Source: Gigaspora margarita
Taxonomy: Eukaryota > Glomeromycota > Glomeromycetes > Diversisporales > Gigasporaceae
Direction: 5' to 3'
DNA length: 64,000 bases
Assembly: GCA_009809945.1 (NCBI GenBank)
Contig: WTPW01001584.1
Coordinates: 82,930-146,929 of the forward strand
In this document: one piece after another, positions 1-11,292 of the stretch
Numbering within the stretch: position 1 is the first letter of the stretch
Layout: each line of letters begins with the position of its first letter
Notes under the pieces: generated by a model
Told to the model about the DNA's origin: nothing
Databases searched by the model: none
The model's input: only the letters and a program-made list of their open reading frames with translations
Made by a program: the position numbers and the translations under genes

Positions 1-1589
1 GTTCATTCCAATACAAAACTAACATAACCATATCTAAATCACTTGTATCACTATAGCGAGTAAGTACAGTAAATCAGAATTTTTTACAGTAAATCACTAT
101 AGAAAATTCGTTCATTTCAATACAAAACTAACATAACCATATTTAAATCATTGGTATCACTATAGCAAGTAAGTACAGTAAATCACTTAGAAAACACGTT
201 TATTCCAATACAAAACTAACATAACCATATCTAAATCACTTGTATCACTACAGCGAGTGAGTACAGTAAAACAGAATTTTTTACAGTAAATCACTATAGA
301 ATCATATTCATTCCAATAAGCAAAACTAAAATAACCATATCTAAATTACTTGTATCACTAGCTCGTAAGTACAGTAAACTAGAATTTTTTACATAATCAC
401 TATAGAAATCACGTTCATTCCAATACAAAACTAACATAACCATATCTAAATAACTTGTATCACCACAACATACGTGCAGTCGGTAAGTACAGTAAAATAG
501 AATTTTTTACAGTAAATCACTATAGAAAACACATTCATTCCAATCCAAAACAAACATAACCATATCTAAATCACTTGAATCACCACAATAGTTAGTAAGT
601 ACAGTAAAACAGAATTTTTACAGTAAATCATTATAGAAACACGTTCATTCCAAACATAACCTTATCTAAATCACTTGTATCACTATAGCGAGTAAGTACA
701 GTAAACAGAATTTTTTACAGTAAATCACTATAGAAAACATGTTCATTCCAATACAAAACTAACATAACCATATCTAAAACTAAATCACTTGCATCATTAC
801 AGCGAGTAAGTACAGTAAAACAGAATTTTATACATTAAATCACCATAGAAACACGTTCACAAAATTAACATAACCACATCTAAATTACTTGTATCACCAC
901 AATAGTTAGTAAGTACAGTAATACAGACTTTTTTACGTTCATTCCAATACAAAACTAACATAACTATATCTAAATCACTTGTATCACCACAATAGTCTGT
1001 AAGAACTTTTTACAGTAAATCACTATAGAAAACACATTCATTCCAATACAAAATTAATATAACTATATCTAAATTACTTGTATCACTATAGCAAGTAAGT
1101 ACGGTAACACAGAATTTTTTACAGTAAATAACTATAGCAAAAACACGTTCATTCCAATACAAAACTAACATAACCATATACAAATCATTTGTATAACCAC
1201 AATAGTCTGTAAGAATTTTTTACAATAAATCACTATATAAAACACGTTACAAAACTAACATAACCATATCTAAAACACTTGTATCACTATAGAGAGTAAG
1301 TATAGTAAAACAATAGTCTATAAGAATTTTTTACAGTAGAAAACACGTTCATTCCAATACAAAACTAACATAACCATATCTACATCACTTGTATCACCAT
1401 AATAGTGGGTAAGAATTTTTTTACAGTAAATCACTATAAAAAACACGTACATTCCAATATAAAACACGTTCATTGCAATACAAAACTAACATAACCATAT
1501 CTAAATCACTTGTATCACTATAGTGAGTAAGTACAGTAAACCAGTATTTTTTAAAGTAAATCACTATAGAAAACACGTTCATTCCAATA
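1..1589. repeat. Satellite array, ~105-bp unit
   Basis: About 15 degenerate head-to-tail copies of a unit of roughly 95-118 bp. Each copy carries the landmarks GTTCATTCCAATACAAAACT, AACATAACCATATCTAAATC, CTTGTATCACTATAG and TTTTTTACAGTAAATCACTA. One more partial copy follows the inserted element, at about 2348-2399. Copies differ by small indels and loss of the middle block, as expected of an old tandem array. The array runs off the left edge, so its full length is unknown. It contains no open reading frame. Confidence 0.95.
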
Positions 1590-1597
1590 AAAAATTA

Positions 1598-2339
1598 TAG
1601 GGATGTTAAGTGGTTCGTTCAGTTCAGTTTCGGTCCAGTCCCATAAAGTTCAAAGAAAAAAATGAACTGAACTGAAGTTTATAAACTTCAGTTCAATTTT
1701 AAAGTTCAAACTTGAGTTCATAAACTTAAAGTATGAACTTGAGGTTAACTTTGAAGTTCAAACTCTAGTTCATGAACTTAAGTTTACTAGAGCTATTATC
1801 CGGTAAGAAATAATTATCCAGGCAGGTCAGATATTGTCTGACCTGCCTGGATAATTATTTTTTTACTTAGTCATGATAAATGTTAGATTTATAGTTGTTA
1901 GATGAAACCTCGAAGTTTCATGCTAATAAAACTATGTACGTACTAACAAATTAAGATTGCATCATAACTTGCTGTACAATAGAATCATATGACTTTGCTG
2001 TAACTATGGTTGACAAAATGTCTTTCTAAGCATGCATAATATGAATATACGTACGTTCGTACAAAGATTCGACATGCCGTATTACAAATTATATTTAATT
2101 TACTGATAATTCCTTTATCATACGTATTACGATTTTGTTATAACCGGGTTCATATAAACTGAGTTTTGAACCCAGTTTTATAAGCTAAGTTTATAAACTG
2201 GGTTTATAAATCAGGTTTATAAACTAGATTATAAAACTGGTTCAAGAACTTGTCGTTAATTTTTCTTTGAATGAACGGCTAAAAAGAGTAGTTTGAACCA
2301 GGTTCAGACCCGGTTCATTTGAACGACTTAACATCCCTA
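1598..2339. mobile_element. hAT-like non-autonomous element in the satellite
   Basis: A 742-bp element with terminal inverted repeats: TAGGGATGTTAAGT at the left, ACTTAACATCCCTA at the right. It is flanked by a perfect 8-bp duplication AAAAATTA (1590-1597 and 2340-2347). An 8-bp duplication and a TAGGG start are typical of hAT transposons. Removing the element and one duplicate rejoins a normal satellite unit, so the insertion post-dates the array. The interior holds many GTTCA/TGAAC and TTTATAAACT words, probably subterminal binding repeats, and a strong hairpin, but no transposase frame. Confidence 0.9.
1808..1860. repeat. Perfect 24-bp-arm hairpin inside the hAT-like element
   Basis: Arms 1808-1831 and 1837-1860 are exact reverse complements around a 5-base loop (TATTG). 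The core is CCAGGCAGGTCAGA and its complement. It is much more GC-rich than its surroundings and could be a small nested foldback insertion or a structural feature of the element. Confidence 0.9.
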
Positions 2340-2399
2340 AAAAATTAACATAACCTTATCTAAATCACTTGTATCACTATAGCAAGTACAATAAATACT

Positions 2400-2980
2400 A
2401 TTTATTATCGAATATAACCATGAAATGATAAGAAATGAAGCCTTTTGTGTTCCAAAACTAATCGTACTTAAACCCTGATCAGGGAGGCTTTCTTCGCTCA
2501 TAAAGAAAGACTCACGTCAGCCCCCATCCTCGCTTATTCAGATTTCTTTGTTTCATGGTTATTGTCCACTTCGTGGGGATCCTTAATTTCTCCCCAGTTT
2601 TGATTTGGCATTTGTAACGACACTCTTGATTAGACAAAATAGGCTATGCCACTCTTCATCTAACATAAAATTTCAAAAAATATTCAGTTTTTCAAAAGTC
2701 GATAAGCCGACAGTGACTTAAATTTTATTACAAAACCACCTTTCGTGTTCTAACAAAAAAAATTCCTTACATAATTTTAGTATAGTATATGTGCTATTAG
2801 CCTTTTATACAGTTCAAGAATACTTCATTATTTGATCGACTAAAGTAGAGTTTTTTTCGTCCAATAGGAACTAGGAGGGAAATGAGTAAATCCCACTTGG
2901 TGAACGATAACAGAATTTATCAGAAATATTGATAATTATAACTCTTAATTATTACTATATTTTTATTTTTTAATATTTAG
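2400..2980. other. Non-coding stretch upstream of the kinase
   Basis: No convincing coding exon is visible. A short inverted repeat (ATAACCATGAAA near 2416, TTTCATGGTTAT near 2552) brackets about 150 bp. A short ATG frame at 2882 stops after 16 codons and gives no convincing first exon for the kinase. Confidence 0.5.
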
Positions 2981-4423
2981 ATTTAAAAAAGAATTTTGTA
3001 ATTGGACAAGTGACAATCACAACATTGATCAATTAATTCAACAAACACAACTTAATGCAAAACAATATAAAGACATCATTGAATGGATACCCTTTAGCAA
3101 ATTCACAAATATAAAGTATCTTGCTAAAGGAGGCTTTGGCACCGTTTTTAAGGCAGTATGGATTGACGGATATATTGACAGACTTAATCGAAAGAAGAAT
3201 GAATGGAAGAGAAGGTCAACGATAGATATTTGTTTAAAGGGCCTTGATAATTCTAAAGTTATAAAACAAGAATTTTTAGAAGAAGTAAGCATTAAAATTT
3301 ATTATTAAAGTGTAATAATCTTATTTATTCTAATTAATATTTTAGGTTAAAAATCAACATAAACATGGGGGCAATTTTGCAATTGCGATTTATGGAATAA
3401 CCAAGAACCCAAAAGATGGTAACTACATGATGGTGATGGAGTACACAAAGCAGGGAAGTCTCAGAAAATTGTTAGATAGTAAATATGGTGAATTAAATTG
3501 GTCTTCTAAAGTGGTTAACTTATATTATATAGCTAGTGGGCTTAATACAATTCACAAAGCCAACCTAGTGCATAAAGATTTTCATTCTGGAAATATAGTT
3601 AATCAAAATATATTTAGTTCTTATATTACTGATTTTGGCTTATGTAAGCCAGTGTCACAAGACTCAAGTGCTAAAGTACTTTTTGGTGTACTTCCCTATA
3701 TTGCTCCAGAGGTATTATATACACATGGAAAGGAATACACTCAAAAATCAGATATTTATTCTTTCGGAATAATTATGTCAGAAGTTTTGACTGGATATCC
3801 TCCATATCATGATATTTCACATGATAGTGAACTGGCAATTCAAATTTGTTATGACCTTAGACCTAAAATTAGATACGAAGTTTCTCAATTACTTTTGGAT
3901 CTGATGAATAAATGCTTAGATGCAGAACCTCAAAACAGACCAACTGCTAGCGAATTAGCTGATACACTATATCATTTTTTTAACAATCTGAAAAATGAAA
4001 AAACTGAATTATATAAACGAGTTAAGGATTTAAACAAAAAGTTCTTATCATATGATCAAGTCAAATCGACACGATTCGAATATCAGACACACCCACAAGC
4101 TATTTATACAAGTCGATTTTTAAATCTTTCAAAACTCCCTAAACCAGGTAATAACATATATATTTTTTTAAAATGTTAGTAATATGTTATTGTAAAAATT
4201 TCTGAATCTGTCATCTGTCAATATAGTAAATGCAGGTAATGATATTTATCTTCTCAAATTGAATTTAAACTGTAATTTTAGTATATTTATATGTATATAT
4301 TTTAGCAAGTCAACCCAGTCAACGCATTAATTATGTTGAAGTTCCCGATGGTAAGGAATATTTGATTTACTTATAACTAACCAATTTATTGCTGACTTTT
4401 ATATTGGTATTTTAGATTATTAA
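2981..4423 (+). CDS. TKL-like protein kinase, 5' end not found
   Basis: Spliced protein kinase gene. Exons: 2981-3284, 3346-4147, 4306-4350 and 4416-4423, with GT-AG introns and frames that join. The first exon reads F-K-K-E-F-C-N-W-T-S and then the glycine loop KGGFGTVF near 3126-3152. The ATP-binding lysine lies in ICLKG (normally VALK). The catalytic loop is LVHKDFHSGNIV (HKD in place of HRD, with D and N present), followed by DFGLCKP and PYIAPEV, so the kinase looks catalytically competent. The C-terminal lobe ends near NRPTASEL, followed by a charged tail. A 9-nt micro-exon (4227-4235) flanked by AG and GT would also fit the phase. The acceptor at 2980 requires an upstream exon, but none is convincing, so the gene may be 5'-truncated. 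The substrate cannot be inferred. Membership of the large kinase family of mycorrhizal fungi is from memory. Confidence 0.85.
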
Positions 4424-4839
4424 ATCAAGTAAAAGGAAATTATTGAATTGGGAGCATTCTATTTATTATTTCCATGCTACAATAATTCAGAAATTGCTAT
4501 ATATCTTCATGTATGTACGTGTCTAAAGAGAGAAAGATATAACCCAATTTTGCTAACGTTTTGCCGACAAAGTTGACCGATTTAAGTTAGGATTGGCCTG
4601 ACTTATAGTTAGTGCTGTTAGGTGTATATTGTTGGTTATTAAAGATTATGTAATAAAAATTATTAAATTTAAACACTGTATATAAAGTTATTATTAACGA
4701 ATATTGAAATAATAAATATTAAAATTACCTTTATTACTGTTGTTGATGGCTAGGTTTGTTGTTATCTTAAATGATATATGGATCAATTTTTTAAAGAAAG
4801 CTATAAAATTAAATATAAAATATTAAGGCTCCTAACCTC

Positions 4840-4859
4840 AACAGTTCCTGTTCCCTAGT
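4840..4859 (+). mobile_element. Possible Helitron-like 3' terminus (AACAG hairpin)
   Basis: AACAG-TTC-CTGTT hairpin followed by CCCTAGT. The same arrangement recurs at 48280-48299. Helitrons end in a short hairpin followed by CTRRT; CTAGT fits. No 5' terminus or RepHel gene is visible, so this is tentative. Confidence 0.3.
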
Positions 4860-4889
4860 ATAATTAAAATTATATTTTATATCGAAACT

Positions 4890-5460
4890 TTGATCAAATA
4901 TTTTATAATCAATTTAATATCTACTGTAGTTAGAAAATAAAATAAAGTGAAAATTAGCCTCTACATTTCTAAATGAAATTTAAACTTCATTTAGCTACTA
5001 TCAAGATAATATTAAAATATGTAAAAAAAAAAACTTCTAAGCAATGATAGGGTTCGAATGTACCTTGAAAGAGAATTCAGTTTAGATCTTTAAATGGGTT
5101 ATGACAATTCAATCTATATTCAATAAAATAGATAGATGAGAATTTTAAGTGATAAATGTATAGCAAAAGAACCTTGGCATTTAGATAATCACGTGAAGTC
5201 CAACCAATCAAATTTCAAGTTTGATTTTGTCGATAGTCTCAAAAACGCCATTTCAAATTTTCAAAATAAGATATTTCAAAGGTTTTGCCGTAAAAGGAAA
5301 CATAGATAGTATAAAAATATGAAATAAAAAAATTTTTTTTGTTATAATAAAGAATACTAAATTATATTGTAAAATACAAATGTTGGCTTAGAAGTGAACC
5401 CCATCTTTTCATGAAGCATATAGATCGTTATAAATTTTATATGTGCTGTAACTTGCAAAT
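4890..5460 (+). repeat. Dispersed repeat block, left copy
   Basis: Collinear with 58081-58960 on the same strand. Shared words include TTTTATAATCAAT, AGTTAGAAAATAA, AAAGTGAAAATTA, ATTAAAATATGTAAAAAA, CTAAGCAATGAT, GGGTTCGAA, CCAACCAATCAAATTT and GTAAAAGGAAA. The right copy carries an extra 408-bp insertion, for which this copy preserves the empty site (about 4985-5005). Confidence 0.85.
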
Positions 5461-5619
5461 CCCTTATTAAATCATTCGATAGTGAAGTGGTTCAAAATTA
5501 AAACGCGGGAATCTAATTTTGATAAAAATTGATGACGTAATTAAGCGATCAATCTTATTTATTTTTTAAATACGCTTATTTATATAACTTTTTTTATTCT
5601 TTTTTACGTATTTTACTTC

Positions 5620-5750
5620 ATGAGGGTTTCAAAATTAACAAATAAGTGACGCATTTCGAAAATAAACAGGAATTTTAAATAGCATTTTTACTATTGTATG
5701 TTGAATTATAAATCAAAAAAATAAAATTGCGGGCGAATTTTTTTGATTCG
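5620..5750 (-). repeat. ~130-bp dispersed repeat, copy 1
   Basis: On the minus strand it contains GATTTATAATTCAACAT, TCCTGTTTATTTTCGAAATG and TTGTTAATTTTGAAACCC. Copies on the plus strand lie at about 17510-17640 and 31640-31790. It has no coding potential and no clear terminal repeat was resolved. Confidence 0.8.
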
Positions 5751-5773
5751 ATGATTATTAAAACTTAATGATA

Positions 5774-5806
5774 ACTAGCAAAAAAGCCCGTGCCACAGGC
5801 ACAGGG
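5774..5806 (-). mobile_element. Possible Helitron-like 3' terminus (GC-rich hairpin)
   Basis: Read on the minus strand: CCCTGTGCC-TGT-GGCACGGG, then CTTTTTTGCTAGT, followed by T. This is a GC-rich hairpin followed by CTAGT. A related hairpin with GCTAGT is at 18632-18664. The terminal architecture is the only evidence; no start or helicase gene was found. Confidence 0.35.
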
Positions 5807-6239
5807 AAATTTTGGTTAAAAAATAAAATTTTTGGTATTTATGAGTACTATTTATTTTTTTATTTTATTAATGCTTCTTTATTCCATTAAAAAAGTAGTT
5901 TAATTCACGTTACGAACCCTAACTTATAACACATTAGCATTTCAATCAGCCAAAACATTCATCGTTAAAATCAATTTTTTTTTTATTTAATAATTAATCG
6001 AACCTAAATGATCAAAATTTAGATGTTATTAAAATTATATTTTATAATAGTCTATAATTTTTTACGTTATATATATTTATATACTCTATAATATTTGTGA
6101 GCGTAACCATGTTAGATTATATAATAGTTATATAAGTTTACGCTTATATCTTCTATAAGGATTAGACAGGGCTTTGTAGGAGCCCCTCTTTTTCTTTTGT
6201 GGCTAAATTTGCATTATCGTGATTTCTAATAAGCTATTG

Positions 6240-7720
6240 TTAAAAAAACTCTTTTGTAAAACTTGCTCGCTATTGCAGTAGTGGTTTTAAGTTCAGTTAG
6301 TCTTCATTGACATAACTTGTTTATTATCTTAGTGATTCATAGGATGTCGTAATTAATCACCGTTAATTCTATTATGAGTTATCGCAAACCATTTTGTTAA
6401 TGAACTTATCGTGATTTTTTACGAACTTAGTGAATCTTATTATATAATATTATATTTTTAGAAACCCATTTAAAAATACTAAAAAGTAATAAATGAATTC
6501 TAAAAATATATCGGTATTGTAATTGTAGAATTCTCAAAACTTGTTAACAAATCACATAGTGATTAAATTAAACTAAACCGAATAAAGCAATAATGCAGCA
6601 CACATAGTTAAAAGTTAGTTTGCATTGATATTACCATGGTTTTCATCAAGAACTATAGTAACCTTTTTTATTGAGATTATTTGCTGCTTCAATGATTACT
6701 GCATGCAGTTCAAATTCAAAGTTGTGTAAGTTTGCACCAGAATTCTCATGAGTTTTAGTGAGTTTCGTAAGAAAATCCTGTAACACTTACCAGATATTCT
6801 GGTGACTACTGTGTGGTTGAGTTCGTTTGCTTCTAGAATTCTCTTGATTCTTGTGAGGTTAAGTTTGAGCTAGTTTGCATTGAAATTATTGTATTAAAAT
6901 TATTTGATTTTTACTATGAATTGATGTAAAAAAAATTTAACACCATTTTGGCTACTACAATACTGGTTAGGCATCGGAATTTTTTTAAATTTTTTCTATG
7001 GTTGAGTTAGTTTGCACTGGAATTATGTCCTGTAATACTTACCAGCTATTCTGGCGATCGATCATCGCGTAGTTGAGTTAGTTTGCATCTATGAATTATT
7101 GTAAGTTTGCATTAATTTGCATTGAAGTTATTATGGTTTCTACTGTAAAAAAATTCAACCATCAAAACATACCATTTTGGCTACCACAACCACCATGTGG
7201 TTGAATTAGTTTGCATCTAAAACTGTCTTGTTGTAAGTTTGAATTAATTTGCGTTGAAGTTATTACTTTTTTTGCAAAGAACTCTATTGCTATGTCTACT
7301 TGCTATTCCGGTAATTACAATATCTTATTTAGGTTGAGTTAGTTTGTATTGAAATTATCAAATTAAAATTATTTGAATTCTATCACGAAATTACTGTAAA
7401 AAATCTCTACTATAAAACATACCATTTTGGCTACCGGTTAGGGGTAATTTGCATTGGAATCGTTTTATATTTTCTATGCAGTTGCACTGGAATTATATCG
7501 CGAACCACTGTAAAACTATTCTGGTAATGAAAATTAGGTTATAACAAAATTATCGTGAATTTAATTATAAAAAATTTTGTTACAAACCTATTCGCTGCAT
7601 AATATGTAGTTAAGGTTGAATCTGTGTTAATCTGTATCATGAATTATTGTAAGTTTGCATTAGTTTGCATTGAAGCTATTATGGTTTCTACAAATGCCAT
7701 AAAAATTCAAATAAACTTTA
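6240..7720. repeat. Degenerate ~110-bp repeat array, left copy
   Basis: Repeated use of words such as TAAGGTTGAGTTAGTTTGCA, TTGAAATTAT, GAATTACTGTAAAAAA, ACTTACTCGCTATTC and CCAGTGACCAC, with strong divergence between units. The same array occurs at 59420-60680. Together with the block at 4890-5460 it forms a dispersed element of roughly 2.5-3 kb present twice in the window. Confidence 0.8.
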
Positions 7721-8741
7721 CTACTTTGCATGCGATTCATTAACGCATGTTATTAAGGTTATATGCATTTCAGTTAGTCGAACATCCACAACGGACGAAA
7801 ATGATTTTAAAATTGAGGATGGCATGCATTTTAATTAATAATTCATCGATTACAAATTATGACAATCCTCTTACGACATTAGTCACTTATGTAATATGAT
7901 ATTCACATTTCCTTAAAAGTTTTAAACCGGAACTCATATAGCATTACTATTACATCACAATTGCGAAATTACACATACAAAATTACGTATTATGTTACAA
8001 ATTATTAAAATTCTAAATAACCAATCAAAATCGTTTTAAAGGCTACATTTCTGAATTTTACAAGTAGTAGAGATATTTTATAAAATTCAATCCAACCATT
8101 TATGGGTAAATAGAATTGATATTCCGGTAAAATTGAATTGTTCGATTGTATTTGATTGGCCAATTTTTATCCCGCTCTTATGAACCCTTTTATGAAACCG
8201 CATAATAATTATAAATAATCATTATATTTAATTGGTCAATTGCTTTTCTTGGTTGTAAATAGTCTATGAAACCGATCATGAAGTCGTATAATATTTATAA
8301 ATCATTTAATAAAGCATTTATAAATCATTACTTAATTTTAATAATCATGGCATTCCCATCAAAAATTTTCGCCGAATGCTGAAACCCCAACATTAATATC
8401 CTAAAATTTCATATCGACAACATCAAATTAAAAATATAACCAATCTTTTGCAGATACTTATGAATAAATATTCAGCTAGCACGTATAAGACTATTATCAA
8501 AGTTCTGGATAAAGAAATCAATGAATTATTGTAATTAATGCAAGCATAGAGTTAGATCGATATCTAACTATGCGTGAAAAAGTAAATAAATCTAATGATT
8601 TTTTCAAGTTATTTTGCCTAATTATAATGATTATAATTTTAAGCAAATTACTAGGGTTAATAAAAAGATGTCCTGGTATATAGAAAGCCTTATTCGTAAT
8701 CATCCTATTTTTTTAAACAAAATCTTCAAGAAAGATTGGTT

Positions 8742-8840
8742 GAACATTTTGTCTTTCTCCATATATCTGTAGTATGGACATAAGTCCATTAACTTGGCCT
8801 CTATAGAATTAATGCCATTCTCATGATCTATTTCAGTTAA
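8742..8840 (-). pseudogene. Fragment with GINSIEAKL/LCP motif
   Basis: Open segment reading L-T-E-I-D-H-E-N-G-I-N-S-I-E-A-K-L, then M-D-L-C-P-Y-Y and a charged run. A second piece with the same motif (E-E-D-Q-A-N-G-I-N-T-I-D-A-K-L, L-C-P-I-Y) is read on the plus strand at 27876-27940. The match is only about 30 residues. A palindromic hairpin (8847-8961) abuts the 5' side, and no ATG or upstream exon is credible, so this is a truncated relic. I suspect a Myb/SANT-like DNA-binding or transposon-associated family, but that is inference. Confidence 0.55.
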
Positions 8841-8846
8841 TCCCCA

Positions 8847-8961
8847 GGGCTTACGGGCTTGATCGGGCTTTTTGTGGAAGTTAATCCGGGCCACACTCTA
8901 AAGTGCTAGTCACATTATAATTTATCATGTACTAGCATTTTGGGATCAAGCCCGTAAACCC
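8847..8961. repeat. Hairpin element with GGGCTTACGGGCTTGATC ends
   Basis: Ends 8847-8864 and 8944-8961 are inverted repeats matching at 17 of 18 positions. The inner part also pairs loosely (AAGTGCTAGT with ACTAGCATTTT). It is GC-richer than its surroundings. It looks like a very short foldback miniature transposon; no target duplication was resolved. Confidence 0.6.
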
Positions 8962-9164
8962 GCCCATTTCACACCCTAAGTTGTGCAAATCTTAAATTTT
9001 TTTGTTACAGGCTTGTCACTTACAGGAATCTTGGTTGTTGCTTTTCCATCAATTTTTCTGGATTTTAAATAAACATAACCATTGCTATTTTTGATCTCTT
9101 TAGTAGTTTGCTTAAAGTTCGCTTTGGGGGCATGTTAAAATAATATACAGTATATTTTAAAAGA

Positions 9165-9640
9165 TATAAATTGTAAAAATAATTTAAGCGAAGGTTTAGT
9201 ATAAAAAATAATTTAAGCGAAGGTTCAGTACAAAAAATAATTTAATCAGCATAAAAATAGGTTAAGTGAAGTACAGTATAAAAAATAATTTAAGCGAAAG
9301 TTCAGTATAAAAAATAATTTAAGTGAAGGTTCAATATAAAAAATAATTGTCCTGCTGAAGCCGGAAATCAGAAAAGCTGATTTAAAAAAATAAGCCCTAC
9401 CAAAATCCACTTATACTCTTTTATTATTAAAACTAACCCTAAAAAAACCCCTAACAAAAGGCCCTAAAATTTTTTAAAAATTTCATATTAAAATAATTAA
9501 AATTTCCAGCATCAACCGTTTCCAGCATCAGCCGCGACAATAATTTAAGCGAATGTTCAGTATAAAAATAATTTAAGCGAAGGTTCAGTATAAAAAGTAA
9601 TTTAAGCGAAGATTCAGTGAATTAAATAAATTATGTAAGT
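9165..9640 (+). repeat. 29-bp tandem repeat, interrupted
   Basis: About ten copies of a unit built from TAAAAAATAATTTAAGCG and AAGGTTCAGTA. There are roughly six or seven copies before the element at 9347-9540 and about four after it. Confidence 0.9.
9347..9540. mobile_element. 194-bp miniature element, TAA target
   Basis: Starts TTGTCCTGCTGAAGCCGG and ends CAGCATCAGCCGCGACAA, imperfect inverted ends of about 20 bp. It is flanked by TAA (9344-9346 and 9541-9543). Removing it with one TAA restores the 29-bp repeat exactly. A 3-bp TAA duplication suits PIF/Harbinger-type elements. It contains no frame of its own. Confidence 0.8.
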
Positions 9641-11292
9641 GAAAGTTTTTTTATTTACACTGTGCCGTCATTATTAAATCGTTCATCGATAAACTTTAAA
9701 GTATTTAGAGAGTATATGCAATCATATAGTATTGACTGTAATGAATTCATTATAGTCTTGTTAGTCTGTTTGATAATTTTTGGCTTCCTTAATTTTTCGA
9801 GGACCATTTCGTGAAGCGTATAATATCTTTAATCCCTTGACCTCCGCTTTAACCTGGAGAACACCTTTGGTAGTAACTAAAAGTCCGATCCGGTTAAAAA
9901 ATAGAAATCTGTTGTTAAATTTACTTAATAACTGGATATAGATCAAAAAATTCAATGAATATTCATTGAATATTTAATGATATTTAATAATTATCATCTG
10001 AGTCGAATTCAAGTACTGTATTATTTATTAAAAATAGCGGTAACGTTCAATTGCTATGATAGACTAAATAAAGGCCTCAACAAAACTTAAGCATCTTTAT
10101 CAATTATTAATATCGAAAATTTTATGACACAAAACAAAAAAATAATAAGAATGTCAACCTGCCTACCTACCTCTATTGCTTATTTATGTACTAACAAAAC
10201 AGTTGTCTTGATCATTATAGTATCAATTTATTCATTGGATTCGTTCTCTTATAGTATTAATGGGCTGTACTATACTGAATTTTGTATAGACCCTAAAAGC
10301 TATTGTGCAATTTCTAACCCAGATCTTTTTGGCGTCTTAATTGATCATAAATTAGAAGTCAAAAATTCTATTTTCATCGTGATAGGAACCTGAAACAGAA
10401 TAACAAACATGAAAATTTTATGTTTTTTTTTTTAAAAAAAAAATTTATTTACAGTATTTATTTATTTTACCATTTTATCTTAAATATCGGATATATAATT
10501 TTTATACACATAAAAATTTTGGAATTAGAAAATTTATTAGTGTTTGTGCATTGGATAATTTATTGAATTGCAAATATGTAAATTATAAGACGAAATTAAC
10601 TCAGTTTAATGTAGTGTAATGGGTAGCTTTGGGCTGGAAATCGTCTTAAGTTTATGCTAAAATTTGACAAGAAATATTTTTATTAGACCCCCAAAGCTAT
10701 TTCATATCAGCACACCCATGTTCATGCACATTCTTTTATTTTTATTTATTTTTTTTGCATTCAAAACATTTAGAAAATAGTTTTTCTAATTAAATTTAAT
10801 TTGGTGAGACTGGATCTTCTCTCGACTATTATATAAATCCAGAATTTCATGATAAATTTTTTCTTTGTTTAAATATATCGAAAAATGAGTCTTTAAAATC
10901 AAAATCCTTAAAAGAGCTATGGATAAAAAGTAGTTAAATCATATTTATACCTTAATAATTACTACGTTCCATCTATGTCAACCTGGAGAGAATAATCAAA
11001 TTCATTTCATTAGATCTTAAAAGAGTTGTCTAGTTTCTCAAAAGCTGCATCATTTTTATTGTATATGAAGGAAAGCTTTTTTGATTTTGTGAGATTGATG
11101 AAACACTAAGAAATTTTCGTTTAATAAGATCTATGAATTTACTATCATATTCAAAAGACCAAGACAAATTTTTGAAGATGAAATAATGCACATTACACGA
11201 TTTTCACTCGATTTGATTGGTCGATCTACAAACTTCAAACTAATTTGATGTGATTGGACGATCACGCGTAGCATGTGTTTACATGTTTACAT
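9641..11292. other. Gene-poor stretch
   Basis: No supported gene. A frame at 10124-10393 (89 codons, plus) encodes a low-complexity, partly hydrophobic peptide with no recognisable motif. It is listed separately as doubtful. The rest is AT-rich with poly(A)/poly(T) runs near 10430. Confidence 0.5.
10124..10393 (+). CDS. Doubtful small hypothetical protein
   Basis: An 89-codon frame opening ATG-ACA-CAA. Residues 28-38 are hydrophobic (V-V-L-I-I-I-V-S-I) and there are four cysteines. No family is recognised, there is no splice or promoter support, and the surroundings are repeat-rich. It may be a chance frame. Confidence 0.15.
   Translation: MTQNKKIIRMSTCLPTSIAYLCTNKTVVLIIIVSIYSLDSFSYSINGLYYTEFCIDPKSYCAISNPDLFGVLIDHKLEVKNSIFIVIGT

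Larger units (their letters stand above)
4424..8734. other. 4.3-kb gene-free repeat region
   Basis: No gene is supported. It holds the left copy of a dispersed block (4890-5460), a degenerate array (6240-7720), a ~130-bp dispersed repeat and possible Helitron-like 3' ends, listed separately. The rest is AT-rich sequence without long frames. Confidence 0.7.

Noticed and set aside
1..1600. Regularly spaced repeats considered as a CRISPR array
   Set aside because: Units are contiguous ~105-bp satellite copies with no unique spacers, in a eukaryotic sequence.
5040..5065. B-box-like GGGTTCGAA in the dispersed block (also near 58660)
   Set aside because: No A box at the right distance and no tRNA fold; conserved simply because the whole block is duplicated.
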